NCBI GenBank assembly: GCA_020248915.1
Contig: JADCGP010000006.1
Coordinates: forward strand, 1-64,000
From: Rubrivivax sp.
GTDB lineage: Bacteria > Pseudomonadota > Gammaproteobacteria > Burkholderiales > Burkholderiaceae_C
DNA: 64,000 bases
Direction: 5' to 3'
Within the stretch, counting starts at the first letter, position 1; every line of letters starts with the position of its first letter. The notes under the pieces were generated by a model. The model had not been told where the DNA came from and did not search any database. It saw only the letters and a list, made by a program, of their open reading frames with translations. Below are positions 40,564 to 48,929 of this stretch, piece by piece. Made by a program: the position numbers and the translations under genes.

Positions 40564-41814
40564 ATGGACGCCGCCTCGCCCGGGTTCCTGGTCGGCCACG
40601 CCGCGCACCCGGACTGGCGCACCGCGCTCGCGCTGGCCTGCGCGCAGATCGAGGAGCAGCGCCGCGCGCTCGAGGCCGGCGACGAGGGGCCGCTCGCGCT
40701 GGGCTTCGTCTACTTCACCGACCACTTCGCGGGGCACGCCGAGGCGCTGCTGGCGGCGCTGCGGCACAGCCACCCCGGCGTGTCGTGGGTGGGCGCTGTC
40801 GGCGTCGGCGTGGTCGCCTCCGGCGTCGAGTACTTCGACGAGCCGGCGCTCGCGCTGATGCTCGCGCCGCTGCCGGCAGGCCGGTTCGAGGTCTTCTCCG
40901 GCGCGCGCAAGCTCGGGCGCATCGAGGCCGACACGGCGCTCGTGCACGCCGACGCCGGCACGCCCGACCTGCCCGAGTTGATCGCCGAGATGAGCGATCG
41001 CACCGCGAGCGGGTACGTCTTCGGCGGCGTGGCCTCGGCCCGTGGCCGCGCGGTGCACGTGGCCGACGGCGTCTGGCAGGGCGGGCTGTCGGGCGTGGCC
41101 TTCTCGCGCGACGTCGGCATCGTCTCGCGCGTCAGCCAGGGCTGCCGGCCGGTCGGCCCGGTGCGGCGCGTGACGGCCTGCGACGGCCACGTCGTGCAGG
41201 AGCTCGACCACCTTCCGGCACTGCGCTGCCTGATGGACGACCTCGGGATCGCCGACGAGGGCGGGCTGCGCGACGCCCTGCCGCGGCTGCGCACGACGCT
41301 GGCCGGGCTGACCGCGGAGTCGCGCTCGCCGCTGGACCGCGGCGGGCAGTTCGGCGTCGACACGCTGGTGCGGCACCTCGTGGGCGTCGACCCGGGGCGG
41401 CAGTCGGTGGCGGTGGCCGACCTGGTGCAGCCGGGCATGCGACTGGCCTTCTGCCGGCGCGACGTCGAGGCCGCGCGCCGCGACCTGGTCCGCGTCTGCA
41501 GCGAGATCCGCGACGAGATCGGCTCGCGCGCGCTGCCGCAGCCCGAGGAGGCGTTGGCGACCCCGGCGGCCCGTGGCGCCGGCGATGGCGCGGCGGCGCT
41601 GATGCGCGGGGCGATCTACGTCTCCTGCACCGGGCGTGGCGGGCCGCACTTCGGCGGGCCGTCGGCCGAGCTGCAGATCGTGCGGCGCGCGCTCGGCGAC
41701 GTGCCCCTGGTGGGGTTCTTCGCCTCCGGGGAGATCGCCCACCAGCATCTCTACGGCTACACGGGCGTGCTGACCGTCTTCTCGCGCGCCGAACGCGGGC
41801 CTCCAGCCCCCTGA
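40564..41814 (+). CDS. FIST-domain signal-sensing protein
   Basis: The product is 416 aa with an N-terminal FIST domain (about residues 20-220, ALACAQIEEQ... VGAVGVGVV... ASGYVFGGVASARG) and a C-terminal FIST_C domain ending in GPSAELQIVRRALGDVPLVGFFASGEI. FIST domains are inferred small-ligand sensors; the ligand is not known. It contains no output domain. Its neighbour, phaM, suggests a link to carbon storage, which is inference only. Confidence 0.86.
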   Translation: MDAASPGFLVGHAAHPDWRTALALACAQIEEQRRALEAGDEGPLALGFVYFTDHFAGHAEALLAALRHSHPGVSWVGAVGVGVVASGVEYFDEPALALMLAPLPAGRFEVFSGARKLGRIEADTALVHADAGTPDLPELIAEMSDRTASGYVFGGVASARGRAVHVADGVWQGGLSGVAFSRDVGIVSRVSQGCRPVGPVRRVTACDGHVVQELDHLPALRCLMDDLGIADEGGLRDALPRLRTTLAGLTAESRSPLDRGGQFGVDTLVRHLVGVDPGRQSVAVADLVQPGMRLAFCRRDVEAARRDLVRVCSEIRDEIGSRALPQPEEALATPAARGAGDGAAALMRGAIYVSCTGRGGPHFGGPSAELQIVRRALGDVPLVGFFASGEIAHQHLYGYTGVLTVFSRAERGPPAP

Positions 41815-41991
41815 GCCGCGCCCGATTGCCCCCGCGCCGGTCAAAGCCGTGATGACCCCGTCCGGCGCGGCGGCCGGCCGCCGCGCGCAGCGGCTGGCGT
41901 AGAGTGTCGTCAAGGGCGGGCCTGCGGCCGTGATCGGCGGCAGCCCGCGACCCCGCGTGCCCGCGCCCCACGTCCCGAGAGCCCGCCCGCC

Positions 41992-43548
41992 GTGAACGCC
42001 CCGCTGCCCGATGCCGCCATCGCCGCGACCGCTGCGACCGCTGCGACCAATGCGACCAATGCGACCGCCGCGCCGAGCGGCGCCGACCGCGCCGCGCGGC
42101 AGCGCGAGGTCGTCGCCGCGCTGTCCGCGCACCTGCCGGCCCACGCCCTGCTGTGGCACGCCGAGGACACGGTGCCCTACGAATGCGACGGCCTGACCGC
42201 CTACCGCGAGCGGCCCCTGGTCGTCGCGCTGCCCGAGACCGAGGCCGAGGTGTCCGCGGTGCTGAAGGTCTGCCATGCGCTCGGCGTGCCGGTGGTGGCG
42301 CGCGGCGCGGGCACCGGCCTGTCGGGCGGCGCGCTGCCGCACGCGCTGGGCGTGACGCTGTCGCTCGCCCGCTTCAACCGCATCGTCCAGATCGACCGGC
42401 TCGCGCGCACGGCCACCGTGCAGTGCGGCGTGCGCAACCTGGCCATCAGCGAGGCCGCCGCGCCGCACGGCCTGTACTACGCGCCCGACCCGAGCAGCCA
42501 GATCGCCTGCACGATCGGCGGCAACGTCGCCGAGAACAGCGGCGGCGTGCACTGCCTGAAGTACGGGCTGACGCTGCACAACGTGCTGCGCGTGCGCGGC
42601 TACACCGCCGAGGGCGAGCCGGTGGAGTTCGGCTCCGCCGCGCTGGACGCGCCCGGCCTGGACCTGCTCGCGCTGGTCGTCGGCAGCGAGGGCATGCTCG
42701 CCGTCGCCACCGAGATCACGGTGCGGCTGACGCCCAAGCCGCAGCTGGCGCGCTGCATCATGGCCAGCTTCGACGACGTGCGCAAGGCGGGCGACGCGGT
42801 GGCGGCGGTCATCGCTGCCGGCATCATCCCGGCCGGCCTGGAGATGATGGACAAGCCGATGACGGCCGCGGTCGAGGACTTCGTCCACGCCGGCTACGAC
42901 CTCGACGCCGAGGCGATCCTGCTGTGCGAGAGCGACGGCACGCCCGAGGAGGTGGCCGAGGAGATCGACCGCATGCTCGGCGTGCTGTCGGGTGCCGGTG
43001 CGTCGCGGCTCGAGGTCAGCAAGGACGAGGCGCAGCGGCTGAAGTTCTGGAGCGGCCGCAAGAACGCCTTCCCGGCCAGCGGCCGCATCAGCCCCGACTA
43101 CATGTGCATGGACTCGACGATCCCGCGCCGGCGGCTGGCCGACATCCTGCTCGCGATCCAGCAGATGGAGAAGAAGTACGGCCTGGCCTGCTGCAACGTC
43201 TTCCATGCGGGTGACGGCAACCTGCACCCGCTGATCCTGTTCGACGCCAACGACCCCGACCAGCTGCACCGGGCCGAGCTGTTCGGCGCCGACATCCTCG
43301 AGACCAGCGTCGCGATGGGCGGCACGGTCACCGGCGAGCACGGCGTCGGCGTCGAGAAGCTGGCCAGCATGTGCGTGCAGTTCAGCCCCGCCGAGCGCGA
43401 GCGCATGGCCGGGCTCAAGCGCGCCTTCGACCCGGCCGGGCTGCTGAACCCGGGCAAGGTGATCCCGACCCTGCAGCGCTGCGCGGAGTACGGGAAGATG
43501 CACGTGCGCAGGGGTCTGCTGCCCTTCCCCGGCCTGGAGCGCTTCTGA
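41992..43548 (+). CDS. glcD: glycolate oxidase subunit GlcD (FAD-linked oxidase)
   Basis: The product is 518 aa from GTG 41,992. The first 30 residues are low-complexity Ala-Thr-Asn from a 9 bp tandem repeat. The FAD-binding (PCMH) region contains VVARGAGTGLSGGALP, the IGGNVAENSGGVHCLKYGLT motif and GTVTGEHGVGVEKL near the C-terminus. With GlcE and GlcF it oxidises glycolate to glyoxylate in the photorespiration/glycolate pathway. It overlaps or abuts glcE (ATG 43,551, 2 bp after the stop). Confidence 0.93.
   Translation: MNAPLPDAAIAATAATAATNATNATAAPSGADRAARQREVVAALSAHLPAHALLWHAEDTVPYECDGLTAYRERPLVVALPETEAEVSAVLKVCHALGVPVVARGAGTGLSGGALPHALGVTLSLARFNRIVQIDRLARTATVQCGVRNLAISEAAAPHGLYYAPDPSSQIACTIGGNVAENSGGVHCLKYGLTLHNVLRVRGYTAEGEPVEFGSAALDAPGLDLLALVVGSEGMLAVATEITVRLTPKPQLARCIMASFDDVRKAGDAVAAVIAAGIIPAGLEMMDKPMTAAVEDFVHAGYDLDAEAILLCESDGTPEEVAEEIDRMLGVLSGAGASRLEVSKDEAQRLKFWSGRKNAFPASGRISPDYMCMDSTIPRRRLADILLAIQQMEKKYGLACCNVFHAGDGNLHPLILFDANDPDQLHRAELFGADILETSVAMGGTVTGEHGVGVEKLASMCVQFSPAERERMAGLKRAFDPAGLLNPGKVIPTLQRCAEYGKMHVRRGLLPFPGLERF
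42025..42069 (+). repeat. 9-bp tandem repeat in glcD 5' end
   Basis: Five direct 9 bp copies occur: GCGACCGCT twice, GCGACCAAT twice, then GCGACCGCC. They encode Ala-Thr-Ala/Asn repeats before the folded domain. In-frame slippage would change protein length by three residues per copy without breaking the frame. Confidence 0.8.
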
Positions 43549-43550
43549 CG

Positions 43551-44645
43551 ATGGCCGCGGAGGACCCCGCGCTCGAGCGGCTGATCGACCAGGTGCGGGC
43601 CGCCCGCGTCGACCGCTGTGCGCTCGACATCCGCGGCGGCGGCACCAAGGCGTTCTACGGCGAGGCGCCGCAGGGCCTGCCGCTCGACGTGCGGCCGCTG
43701 GCCGGCATCGCGGCCTACGAGCCGAGCGAGCTGGTGGTCACGGTGCGTGCGGGCACGCCGCTGGCCGAGCTCGAGGCGGCGCTGGCCGCGCAGGGGCAGT
43801 GCCTCGCCTTCGAGCCGCCGCGCCTGGCCGAGGGCGGCACCGTCGGCGGCATGGTCGCGGCCGGGCTGGCCGGCCCGGCGCGTGCGGCGGTGGGCGGCGT
43901 GCGCGACTTCCTGCTCGGCGCTACGCTGCTCGACGGTCGCGGCGAGGTGCTGAGCTTCGGCGGGCAGGTGATGAAGAACGTGGCCGGCTACGACGTCTCG
44001 CGCGTGCTCGCCGGCTCGCTCGGCATCCTGGGCGTGATCTGCGAGGTCTCGCTGAAGGTGCTGCCGCGGCCGCCGGCCAGCGCCACCGTCCGCTTCGAGC
44101 TCGACGAGGCGACGGCGCTGCGCCGCATCAACGAGTGGAGTGGCCAGCCGCTGCCGGTCGGCGCAAGCGCCTGGTGGGAAGGGATGCTGGTCGTGCGGCT
44201 GTCGGGGGCGCGCGCCGCGGTGCAGTCGGCGCTGCAGCGCCTGGGCGGCGAGCGCATCGACGACGCGCTTGCCGCCACCTTCTGGGACGGGCTGCGCGAC
44301 CAGCGCGACGAGTTCTTCGTCGGCGCCACGCAGGCGGTGGAGCGCGGCGCGGTGCTGTGGCGGCTGTCGGTGCCGTCGACCGCGCCGCCGCTCGGGCTCA
44401 GCGGCGAGCAGCTGATCGAGTGGGGCGGGGCGCAGCGCTGGCTGTGCACGAGCACGCCGGCGGCGCAGCTGCGCGAGGCTGCGCGCCAGGCCGGCGGGCA
44501 CGCGACGCTGTACCGGGGCGGCGACCGCAGCTGCGGCGTGTTCGAACCGCTGTCGGCCCCGCTGGCGCGCATCCACCGCGAGCTGAAGGCCGCCTTCGAC
44601 CCCGATGGCGTCTTCAACCGCGGCCGGCTGTACCCGGGGCTGTGA
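43551..44645 (+). CDS. glcE: glycolate oxidase subunit GlcE
   Basis: The product is 364 aa, a FAD-binding PCMH-type protein with the typical ALDIRGGGTKAFYG opening, then EGGTVGGMVAAGLAGPARAAVG and FGGQVMKNVAGYDVSRVLAGSLGILG. It is shorter than GlcD and matches GlcE. Its TGA stop overlaps the methyltransferase start (GTGA), so the two are coupled. Confidence 0.93.
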   Translation: MAAEDPALERLIDQVRAARVDRCALDIRGGGTKAFYGEAPQGLPLDVRPLAGIAAYEPSELVVTVRAGTPLAELEAALAAQGQCLAFEPPRLAEGGTVGGMVAAGLAGPARAAVGGVRDFLLGATLLDGRGEVLSFGGQVMKNVAGYDVSRVLAGSLGILGVICEVSLKVLPRPPASATVRFELDEATALRRINEWSGQPLPVGASAWWEGMLVVRLSGARAAVQSALQRLGGERIDDALAATFWDGLRDQRDEFFVGATQAVERGAVLWRLSVPSTAPPLGLSGEQLIEWGGAQRWLCTSTPAAQLREAARQAGGHATLYRGGDRSCGVFEPLSAPLARIHRELKAAFDPDGVFNRGRLYPGL

Positions 44646-45322
44646 CCGTGGCGGGCGACGTGGTGCAGTCGATGCAGGCGTACTACGCGCAGCGCGCGGC
44701 CTACTACGAGCGCGTCTACGGCAAGCCCGAGCGCCAGGCCGAGCTGCGCGCGCTCGAGGCCTGGATCGGCCCGCGCTTTGCCGGCCGCGACGTGCTGGAG
44801 GTGGCCAGCGGGACCGGATGGTGGCTGGCGCACGCGGCGCGCGAGGCGCGGGCGTGGCTGGCCACCGACCTCAACGACGAGACGCTCGACGTCGCCCGCG
44901 CCAAGCCGCTGCCGGCCTGCGTGCGTTTCGCGACGATGGACGCGTACGCCTTCGACGGGCTCGCGCCCGGGCGGCGCTTCGACGCCGCGTTCGCCGGCTG
45001 CTGGTGGAGCCACGTGCCGCTCGCGCGGCTGCAGGGCTGGCTCGGGCGGCTGCACGAGCGGCTGCTGCCGGGCGCGCGCGTGGTCTTCCTCGACAACCAG
45101 TTCGTCCCGGCCGGCAGCACGCCGGTCTCGCGCCGCGACGCCGACGGCAACACCTACCAGCAGCGCATGCTGGACGACGGCAGCGCGCACGAGGTGCTGA
45201 AGAACTTTCCGACGCGCGAGCAGGCGCTCGCCGTGCTCGGGCCGCGCGCCCGCCAGGTGCGCTGGAACGACGTCGGCCACCCGCTCGAGCACTACTGGGT
45301 GCTCGAGTACGAGCTGGCCTGA
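44642..45322 (+). CDS. SAM-dependent methyltransferase inserted in the glc operon
   Basis: The product is 226 aa (GTG 44,642; GTG 44,648 or ATG 44,672 possible). Motif I DVLEVASGTGWWLAHAA is near residues 52-68, followed by the acidic ATDLNDETLDVA. The fold is a class I methyltransferase. The YYERVYGKPER opening and GCWWSHVPL segment are also seen. The substrate is unknown. It lies between glcE and glcF, 4 bp overlapping the former and 62 bp before the latter, and looks like an operon member rather than an accident. Confidence 0.82.
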   Translation: MTVAGDVVQSMQAYYAQRAAYYERVYGKPERQAELRALEAWIGPRFAGRDVLEVASGTGWWLAHAAREARAWLATDLNDETLDVARAKPLPACVRFATMDAYAFDGLAPGRRFDAAFAGCWWSHVPLARLQGWLGRLHERLLPGARVVFLDNQFVPAGSTPVSRRDADGNTYQQRMLDDGSAHEVLKNFPTREQALAVLGPRARQVRWNDVGHPLEHYWVLEYELA

Positions 45323-45384
45323 AAGCCGTCACGTCCGCCTGCGCACCCGCCCTGGCGCCGACCCGACCCCGCCCGCCCCACCGC

Positions 45385-46659
45385 ATGCAAACCAACCTCG
45401 CACCCGAGTTCCGGGACACCCGCCAGGGCCAGGAGGCCGAGTCCATCCTGCGCAAGTGCGTGCACTGCGGCTTCTGCACCGCCACCTGCCCCACCTACCA
45501 GCTGCTCGGCGACGAGCTCGACGGCCCGCGCGGCCGCGTCTACCTGATCAAGCAGGTGCTCGAGGGTGCCCCGGTCACGGAGCGCACGCAGCTGCACCTG
45601 GACCGCTGCCTGACCTGCCGCAACTGCGAGACCACCTGCCCGAGCGGCGTGCAGTACGGCCGGCTGGTCGACATCGGCCGGCAGGTCGTGGCCGAGCGGG
45701 TCGAGCGCCCGGCGGCCGAGCGCGGCGTGCGCTGGTTGCTGAAGGAGGGGCTGACGTCGCCGCTGTTCGGGCCGGCGCTCAAGGCCGGCCAGTTGGTGCG
45801 TCCGCTGCTGCCTGCCGCGCTGAAGGCCAAGGTGCCGACGCGACCGGGCGCGCGCGCGCACCGCTGGCCGCAGCGCGAGCACCCGCGCAAGGTGCTGCTG
45901 CTGACGGGCTGCGTGCAGCCGTCGATGATGCCCAACGTCAACAGCGCGACCGCTCGCGTGCTCGATGCCGCGGGCATCCAGACGCTGGTGGCCGACGGCG
46001 CCGGCTGCTGCGGCGCGATCCGCACGCACCTGGACGACGTCGAGGGCGGGCTCGCCGACATGCGCCGCAACATCGACGCCTGGTGGCCTCTGGTCGAGGG
46101 GCTGACGTCGGCCGGCAAGGTCGAGGCGATCGTGATGAACGCCAGCGGCTGCGGCGTCACCGTCAAGGACTACGGTCACGCGCTCGCGCACGATCCGGAC
46201 TACGCGGCCCGGGCGGCCCGCGTCAGCGAGCTGACACGCGACCTGTCGGAGCTGCTGCCCGACCTGGTGCCTGCGCTCGCCCCGGCCCTGGCCCAGGACC
46301 GTGCCCCGCGCCGCGACGCGGGGCGGCCTGCCCGCCCCCGGCTTGCCTTCCACCCGCCTTGCACGCTGCAGCACGGCCAGCAGCTGCGTGGCGGCGTCGA
46401 GGCCGGGCTGCGCGAGCTCGGCTTCGAGGTCGGGCTGGCCGCGGCCGAGAGCCACCTGTGCTGCGGCTCGGCCGGCACCTACAGCGTGCTGCAGCCCGCG
46501 CTCGCCACGCAGCTGCGCGACCGCAAGCTCGGGCACCTGCAGGCCGCTGCGCCCGAGGTCATCGTCAGTGCCAACGTCGGCTGCATCCAGCACCTGCAGA
46601 GCGGCACCTCGACGCCGGTGCGGCACTGGGTCGAGGTGCTGGACGACGCGCTGGCCTGA
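45385..46659 (+). CDS. glcF: glycolate oxidase iron-sulfur subunit GlcF
   Basis: The product is 424 aa. Two [4Fe-4S] cluster motifs are present: CVHCGFCTATCPTYQ and CLTCRNCETTCPSG. The CCG-type repeats of the heterodisulfide reductase subunit fold follow (ADGAGCCGAIRTHL and ESHLCCGSAGTYS). It carries electrons from the flavin subunits to quinone. ATG 45,385 is preceded by 62 bp after the methyltransferase. No glcG, glcB or glcC is nearby. Confidence 0.94.
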   Translation: MQTNLAPEFRDTRQGQEAESILRKCVHCGFCTATCPTYQLLGDELDGPRGRVYLIKQVLEGAPVTERTQLHLDRCLTCRNCETTCPSGVQYGRLVDIGRQVVAERVERPAAERGVRWLLKEGLTSPLFGPALKAGQLVRPLLPAALKAKVPTRPGARAHRWPQREHPRKVLLLTGCVQPSMMPNVNSATARVLDAAGIQTLVADGAGCCGAIRTHLDDVEGGLADMRRNIDAWWPLVEGLTSAGKVEAIVMNASGCGVTVKDYGHALAHDPDYAARAARVSELTRDLSELLPDLVPALAPALAQDRAPRRDAGRPARPRLAFHPPCTLQHGQQLRGGVEAGLRELGFEVGLAAAESHLCCGSAGTYSVLQPALATQLRDRKLGHLQAAAPEVIVSANVGCIQHLQSGTSTPVRHWVEVLDDALA

Positions 46660-47056
46660 GCGCCCGCGGCCTGCGCCCGCAATGCGCCGCCGCTGCGCGG
46701 TCCGTGGCCCGATCTGCGTCCCGGTCGGAATCCCGGGTGCACGCTCCGACAGAACGGCGCCGGTTCGAATCGCCCGAGTTCGCGCGGAATGTCCCTTTCG
46801 AAGCTGGAATTCCCGGCACGTTCCGCCCACGGCCGAAAGCAATTCGGATTGCTTTGCGCGGAGCCAAGGCCGCGAATTCGGAAGCAATTCGAATTCGATC
46901 GCGCGTTCGTGATACGCTTTCCGGATCAAGCGGTGCAGGCGTGCGCGCTCCGAAAGCGCGCGCGCGTCGCAGCAGACACCGCGCTTGCGTCGATGGCCGT
47001 TTGCAGTCTGCCGGTCGGCGCCATCAGGGAATCGTCCGTCCGAACCCCGGAACGCA
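46660..47056. promoter_or_regulatory. palindrome-rich region upstream of the H-NS gene
   Basis: This 397 bp spacer is AT-richer than its surroundings from about 46,740 to 46,930. It has an 8 bp inverted repeat AAAGCAAT-TCGG-ATTGCTTT at 46,836-46,855. Two identical CGAATTCG palindromes occur at 46,873-46,880 and 46,890-46,897. The direct repeat AGCAATTCG occurs at 46,838 and at 46,883. A GATACG near 46,911 could be a -10 element. It is a candidate regulatory region, possibly a site for self-binding by H-NS. Confidence 0.5.
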
Positions 47057-47404
47057 ATGACCAAGACCTATCTCTCCGTCCTCAAGCAGATCGACAGCCT
47101 CAAGCAGGAGGCCGAGCGGCTGCGCCGCCAGGAAGTCGATGGCGTGATCGAACGCATCCGCAGCGCGATCGAGCACTACGGCCTGACGGCGGCCGACCTC
47201 GGCCTGGCCGGCGCCCGCACGCCGGCCAAGCCCGTGGCGGCCAAGAAGACGCGCCGCGGCCGCAAGCCCGCGAAGGCGGCCGCGCTGGCCGTGCGCTATC
47301 GCGACGACCAGGGGCGCTCCTGGGTCGGGCGCGGCAAGCGCCCGCAGTGGCTGCGCGACGCGTTGGCCGCCGGGAAGAAGCTCGAGGACTTCGCCGTCAA
47401 GTGA
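47057..47404 (+). CDS. H-NS family nucleoid protein
   Basis: The product is 115 aa. An N-terminal coiled-coil oligomerisation segment (residues about 4-45, LKQIDSLKQEAERLRRQEVDGVIERI) is followed by a basic linker with an AT-hook-like TRRGRKPAK. The C-terminal H-NS DNA-binding domain has the YRDDQGRSWVGRGKRPQWLRDALAAGKKLEDF pattern. It binds AT-rich DNA and represses transcription. The AT-hook-like linker is typical of Burkholderiales H-NS proteins. It is the last gene before the sox cluster. Confidence 0.9.
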   Translation: MTKTYLSVLKQIDSLKQEAERLRRQEVDGVIERIRSAIEHYGLTAADLGLAGARTPAKPVAAKKTRRGRKPAKAAALAVRYRDDQGRSWVGRGKRPQWLRDALAAGKKLEDFAVK

Positions 47405-47410
47405 GTTCGG

Positions 47411-47464
47411 CGCCCGGGAGGTCGTGCGTGCTGGCGCGATCTCCCCGGGCGGGCCCCGCGTTTT
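47411..47464 (+). terminator. terminator of the H-NS gene
   Basis: CGCCCGGG at 47,411-47,418 pairs with CCCGGGCG at 47,444-47,451, with further pairing AGGTC/GATCT inside. A T run TTTT (47,461-47,464) follows after a short GC stretch. It looks like a moderately good intrinsic terminator. Confidence 0.5.
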
Positions 47465-47502
47465 CCCTGTTTCGGATCCGGGCTCGGGGAAGTAGATTCG
47501 TG

Positions 47503-47519
47503 CTTGCTTATATACCAAG
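47503..47519 (+). promoter_or_regulatory. CTTG-N9-CAAG dyad over a TATATA near soxC
   Basis: CTTG (47,503-47,506) and CAAG (47,516-47,519) flank an AT-rich TTATATA (47,508-47,514), 12 bp before the soxC ATG. No good -35 element is visible. This could be an ArsR/SoxR-type operator overlapping a promoter. The evidence is weak. Confidence 0.3.
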
Positions 47520-47531
47520 ACAGCGAGCCCG

Positions 47532-48929
47532 ATGGTCTTCGATCGCCACGTCGCCATGCCTTCCCCGGCGCGCCTGCGCCGCGCACCCGAGGGCTTCCTC
47601 GGTCGCGAGGGCGTCGCCACCGTGCTGCGCGAAGCGCGCGACGGGCGGCGCGACTTCCTGCGCGGCGCCTTCGCTGCCGCGATGGCCGCCGGGGCTGCTG
47701 CCGTTGCGGACAGGGCGGCCGCGCAGGCCAACCCGGTGCCCGCCGACGGCGGCGACCCGAACATCCTGAAGCTGCCCGAGCACAGCACCGGCCTCGGGCG
47801 TCCGGTCGTCACCGACGGGTACGGCCTGCCGTCGAAGTACGAGTCCAACGTGCAGCGGCGCCAGAGCCCAGGCCTGACGCAGACCGCGCAGGCCTCGGTG
47901 AGCTTCGCGCCGCTGCAGAGCCTGTTCGGCATCGTCACCCCGAGCGGCCTGCACTTCGAACGCCACCACCAGGGCTGGTGGGACATCGACCCGGGCCGGC
48001 ATCGGCTGATGATCAACGGCAGCGACGAGCGCATCGTGCGCAAGCCGATGGTCTTCACGATGGACGAGCTGATGCGGCTGCCCAGCGTCAGCCGCTTCCA
48101 CTTCATCGAGTGCGGCGCCAACACCGGCATGGAGTGGGGCAACGTCGCCGTGCCCACCGTGCAGTACACGCACGGCATGATCAGCTGCTGCGAGTACACC
48201 GGCGTGCCGCTGAGGATCCTGCTCGACATGGCGGGCGCGGACTACAAGCGCGGGCGCTTCGTCCTCGCCGAGGGTGCCGACGGCTCCGGCATGACGCGCA
48301 CGGTTCCGATGGAGCTGGTCGAGCGCGGCGAGGTGCTCGTGGCCTACGGCAGCAACGGCGAGATGCTGCGCCCCGAGAACGGCTACCCGCTGCGGCTCGT
48401 CGTGCCCGGCGTCCAGGGCGTGAGCTGGGTGAAGTACCTGCGCCGCATCGAGGTCGGCGACATGCCCTGGGGGGCCAAGGACGAGGTGATGCACTACATC
48501 GACCTGATGCCCGACGGCCTGCACCGCCAGTACAGCAGCATCCAGGAGTGCAAGAGCGTCGTCACGACGCCATCCGGCGGCCAGGTGCTGCTCGACAAGG
48601 GCTTCCACCAGATCAGCGGGCTGGCCTGGAGCGGCCGCGGCAAGGTCCGCCGCGTCGACGTGTCGGTCGACGGCGGGCGCAACTGGCGCACCGCGCAGCT
48701 GCAGGGGCCGGTGATGGACAAGTGCCTGACGCGCTTCACGCTGCCCTGGGTGTGGGACGGCAAGCCGGCGCTGATCCAGAGCCGCGCCACCGACGAGACC
48801 GGCTACGTGCAGCCGACCTACCGGCAGCTGCGCGCGGTCCGCGGGACGCGCTCGATCTACCACAACAACTCCATCCAGACCTGGCTCGTGCAGGACAGCG
48901 GTGAGGTCAAGAATGTCCAGCTGTCCTGA
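47532..48929 (+). CDS. soxC: sulfane dehydrogenase subunit SoxC
   Basis: The product is 465 aa; ATG 47,556 is an alternative start. A twin-arginine signal peptide is evident (GRRDFLRGAF) and the mature protein is the sulfite-oxidase-fold molybdopterin subunit. The molybdenum-ligating Cys lies in FIECGANTGMEW. The C-terminal dimerisation domain is also present. It oxidises the sulfane sulfur bound to SoxY, with SoxD as partner. Its stop overlaps the start of soxD. Confidence 0.94.
   Translation: MVFDRHVAMPSPARLRRAPEGFLGREGVATVLREARDGRRDFLRGAFAAAMAAGAAAVADRAAAQANPVPADGGDPNILKLPEHSTGLGRPVVTDGYGLPSKYESNVQRRQSPGLTQTAQASVSFAPLQSLFGIVTPSGLHFERHHQGWWDIDPGRHRLMINGSDERIVRKPMVFTMDELMRLPSVSRFHFIECGANTGMEWGNVAVPTVQYTHGMISCCEYTGVPLRILLDMAGADYKRGRFVLAEGADGSGMTRTVPMELVERGEVLVAYGSNGEMLRPENGYPLRLVVPGVQGVSWVKYLRRIEVGDMPWGAKDEVMHYIDLMPDGLHRQYSSIQECKSVVTTPSGGQVLLDKGFHQISGLAWSGRGKVRRVDVSVDGGRNWRTAQLQGPVMDKCLTRFTLPWVWDGKPALIQSRATDETGYVQPTYRQLRAVRGTRSIYHNNSIQTWLVQDSGEVKNVQLS

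Noticed and set aside
43098..44576. Long 492-codon minus-strand frame opposite glcD/glcE
   Set aside because: The protein is arginine-rich nonsense without motifs and is fully explained by the codon pattern of the real genes on the plus strand. The same holds for other long frames such as 12,026-14,164, 14,586-16,793, 29,313-32,489, 40,408-43,503 and 60,830-63,958.
46755..46775. GGTTCGAATC resembling a tRNA T-arm upstream of the H-NS gene
   Set aside because: The flanking bases do not form the five-pair T-stem or an acceptor stem, and no anticodon arm or D-arm is present within 70 bases. It is a chance motif.
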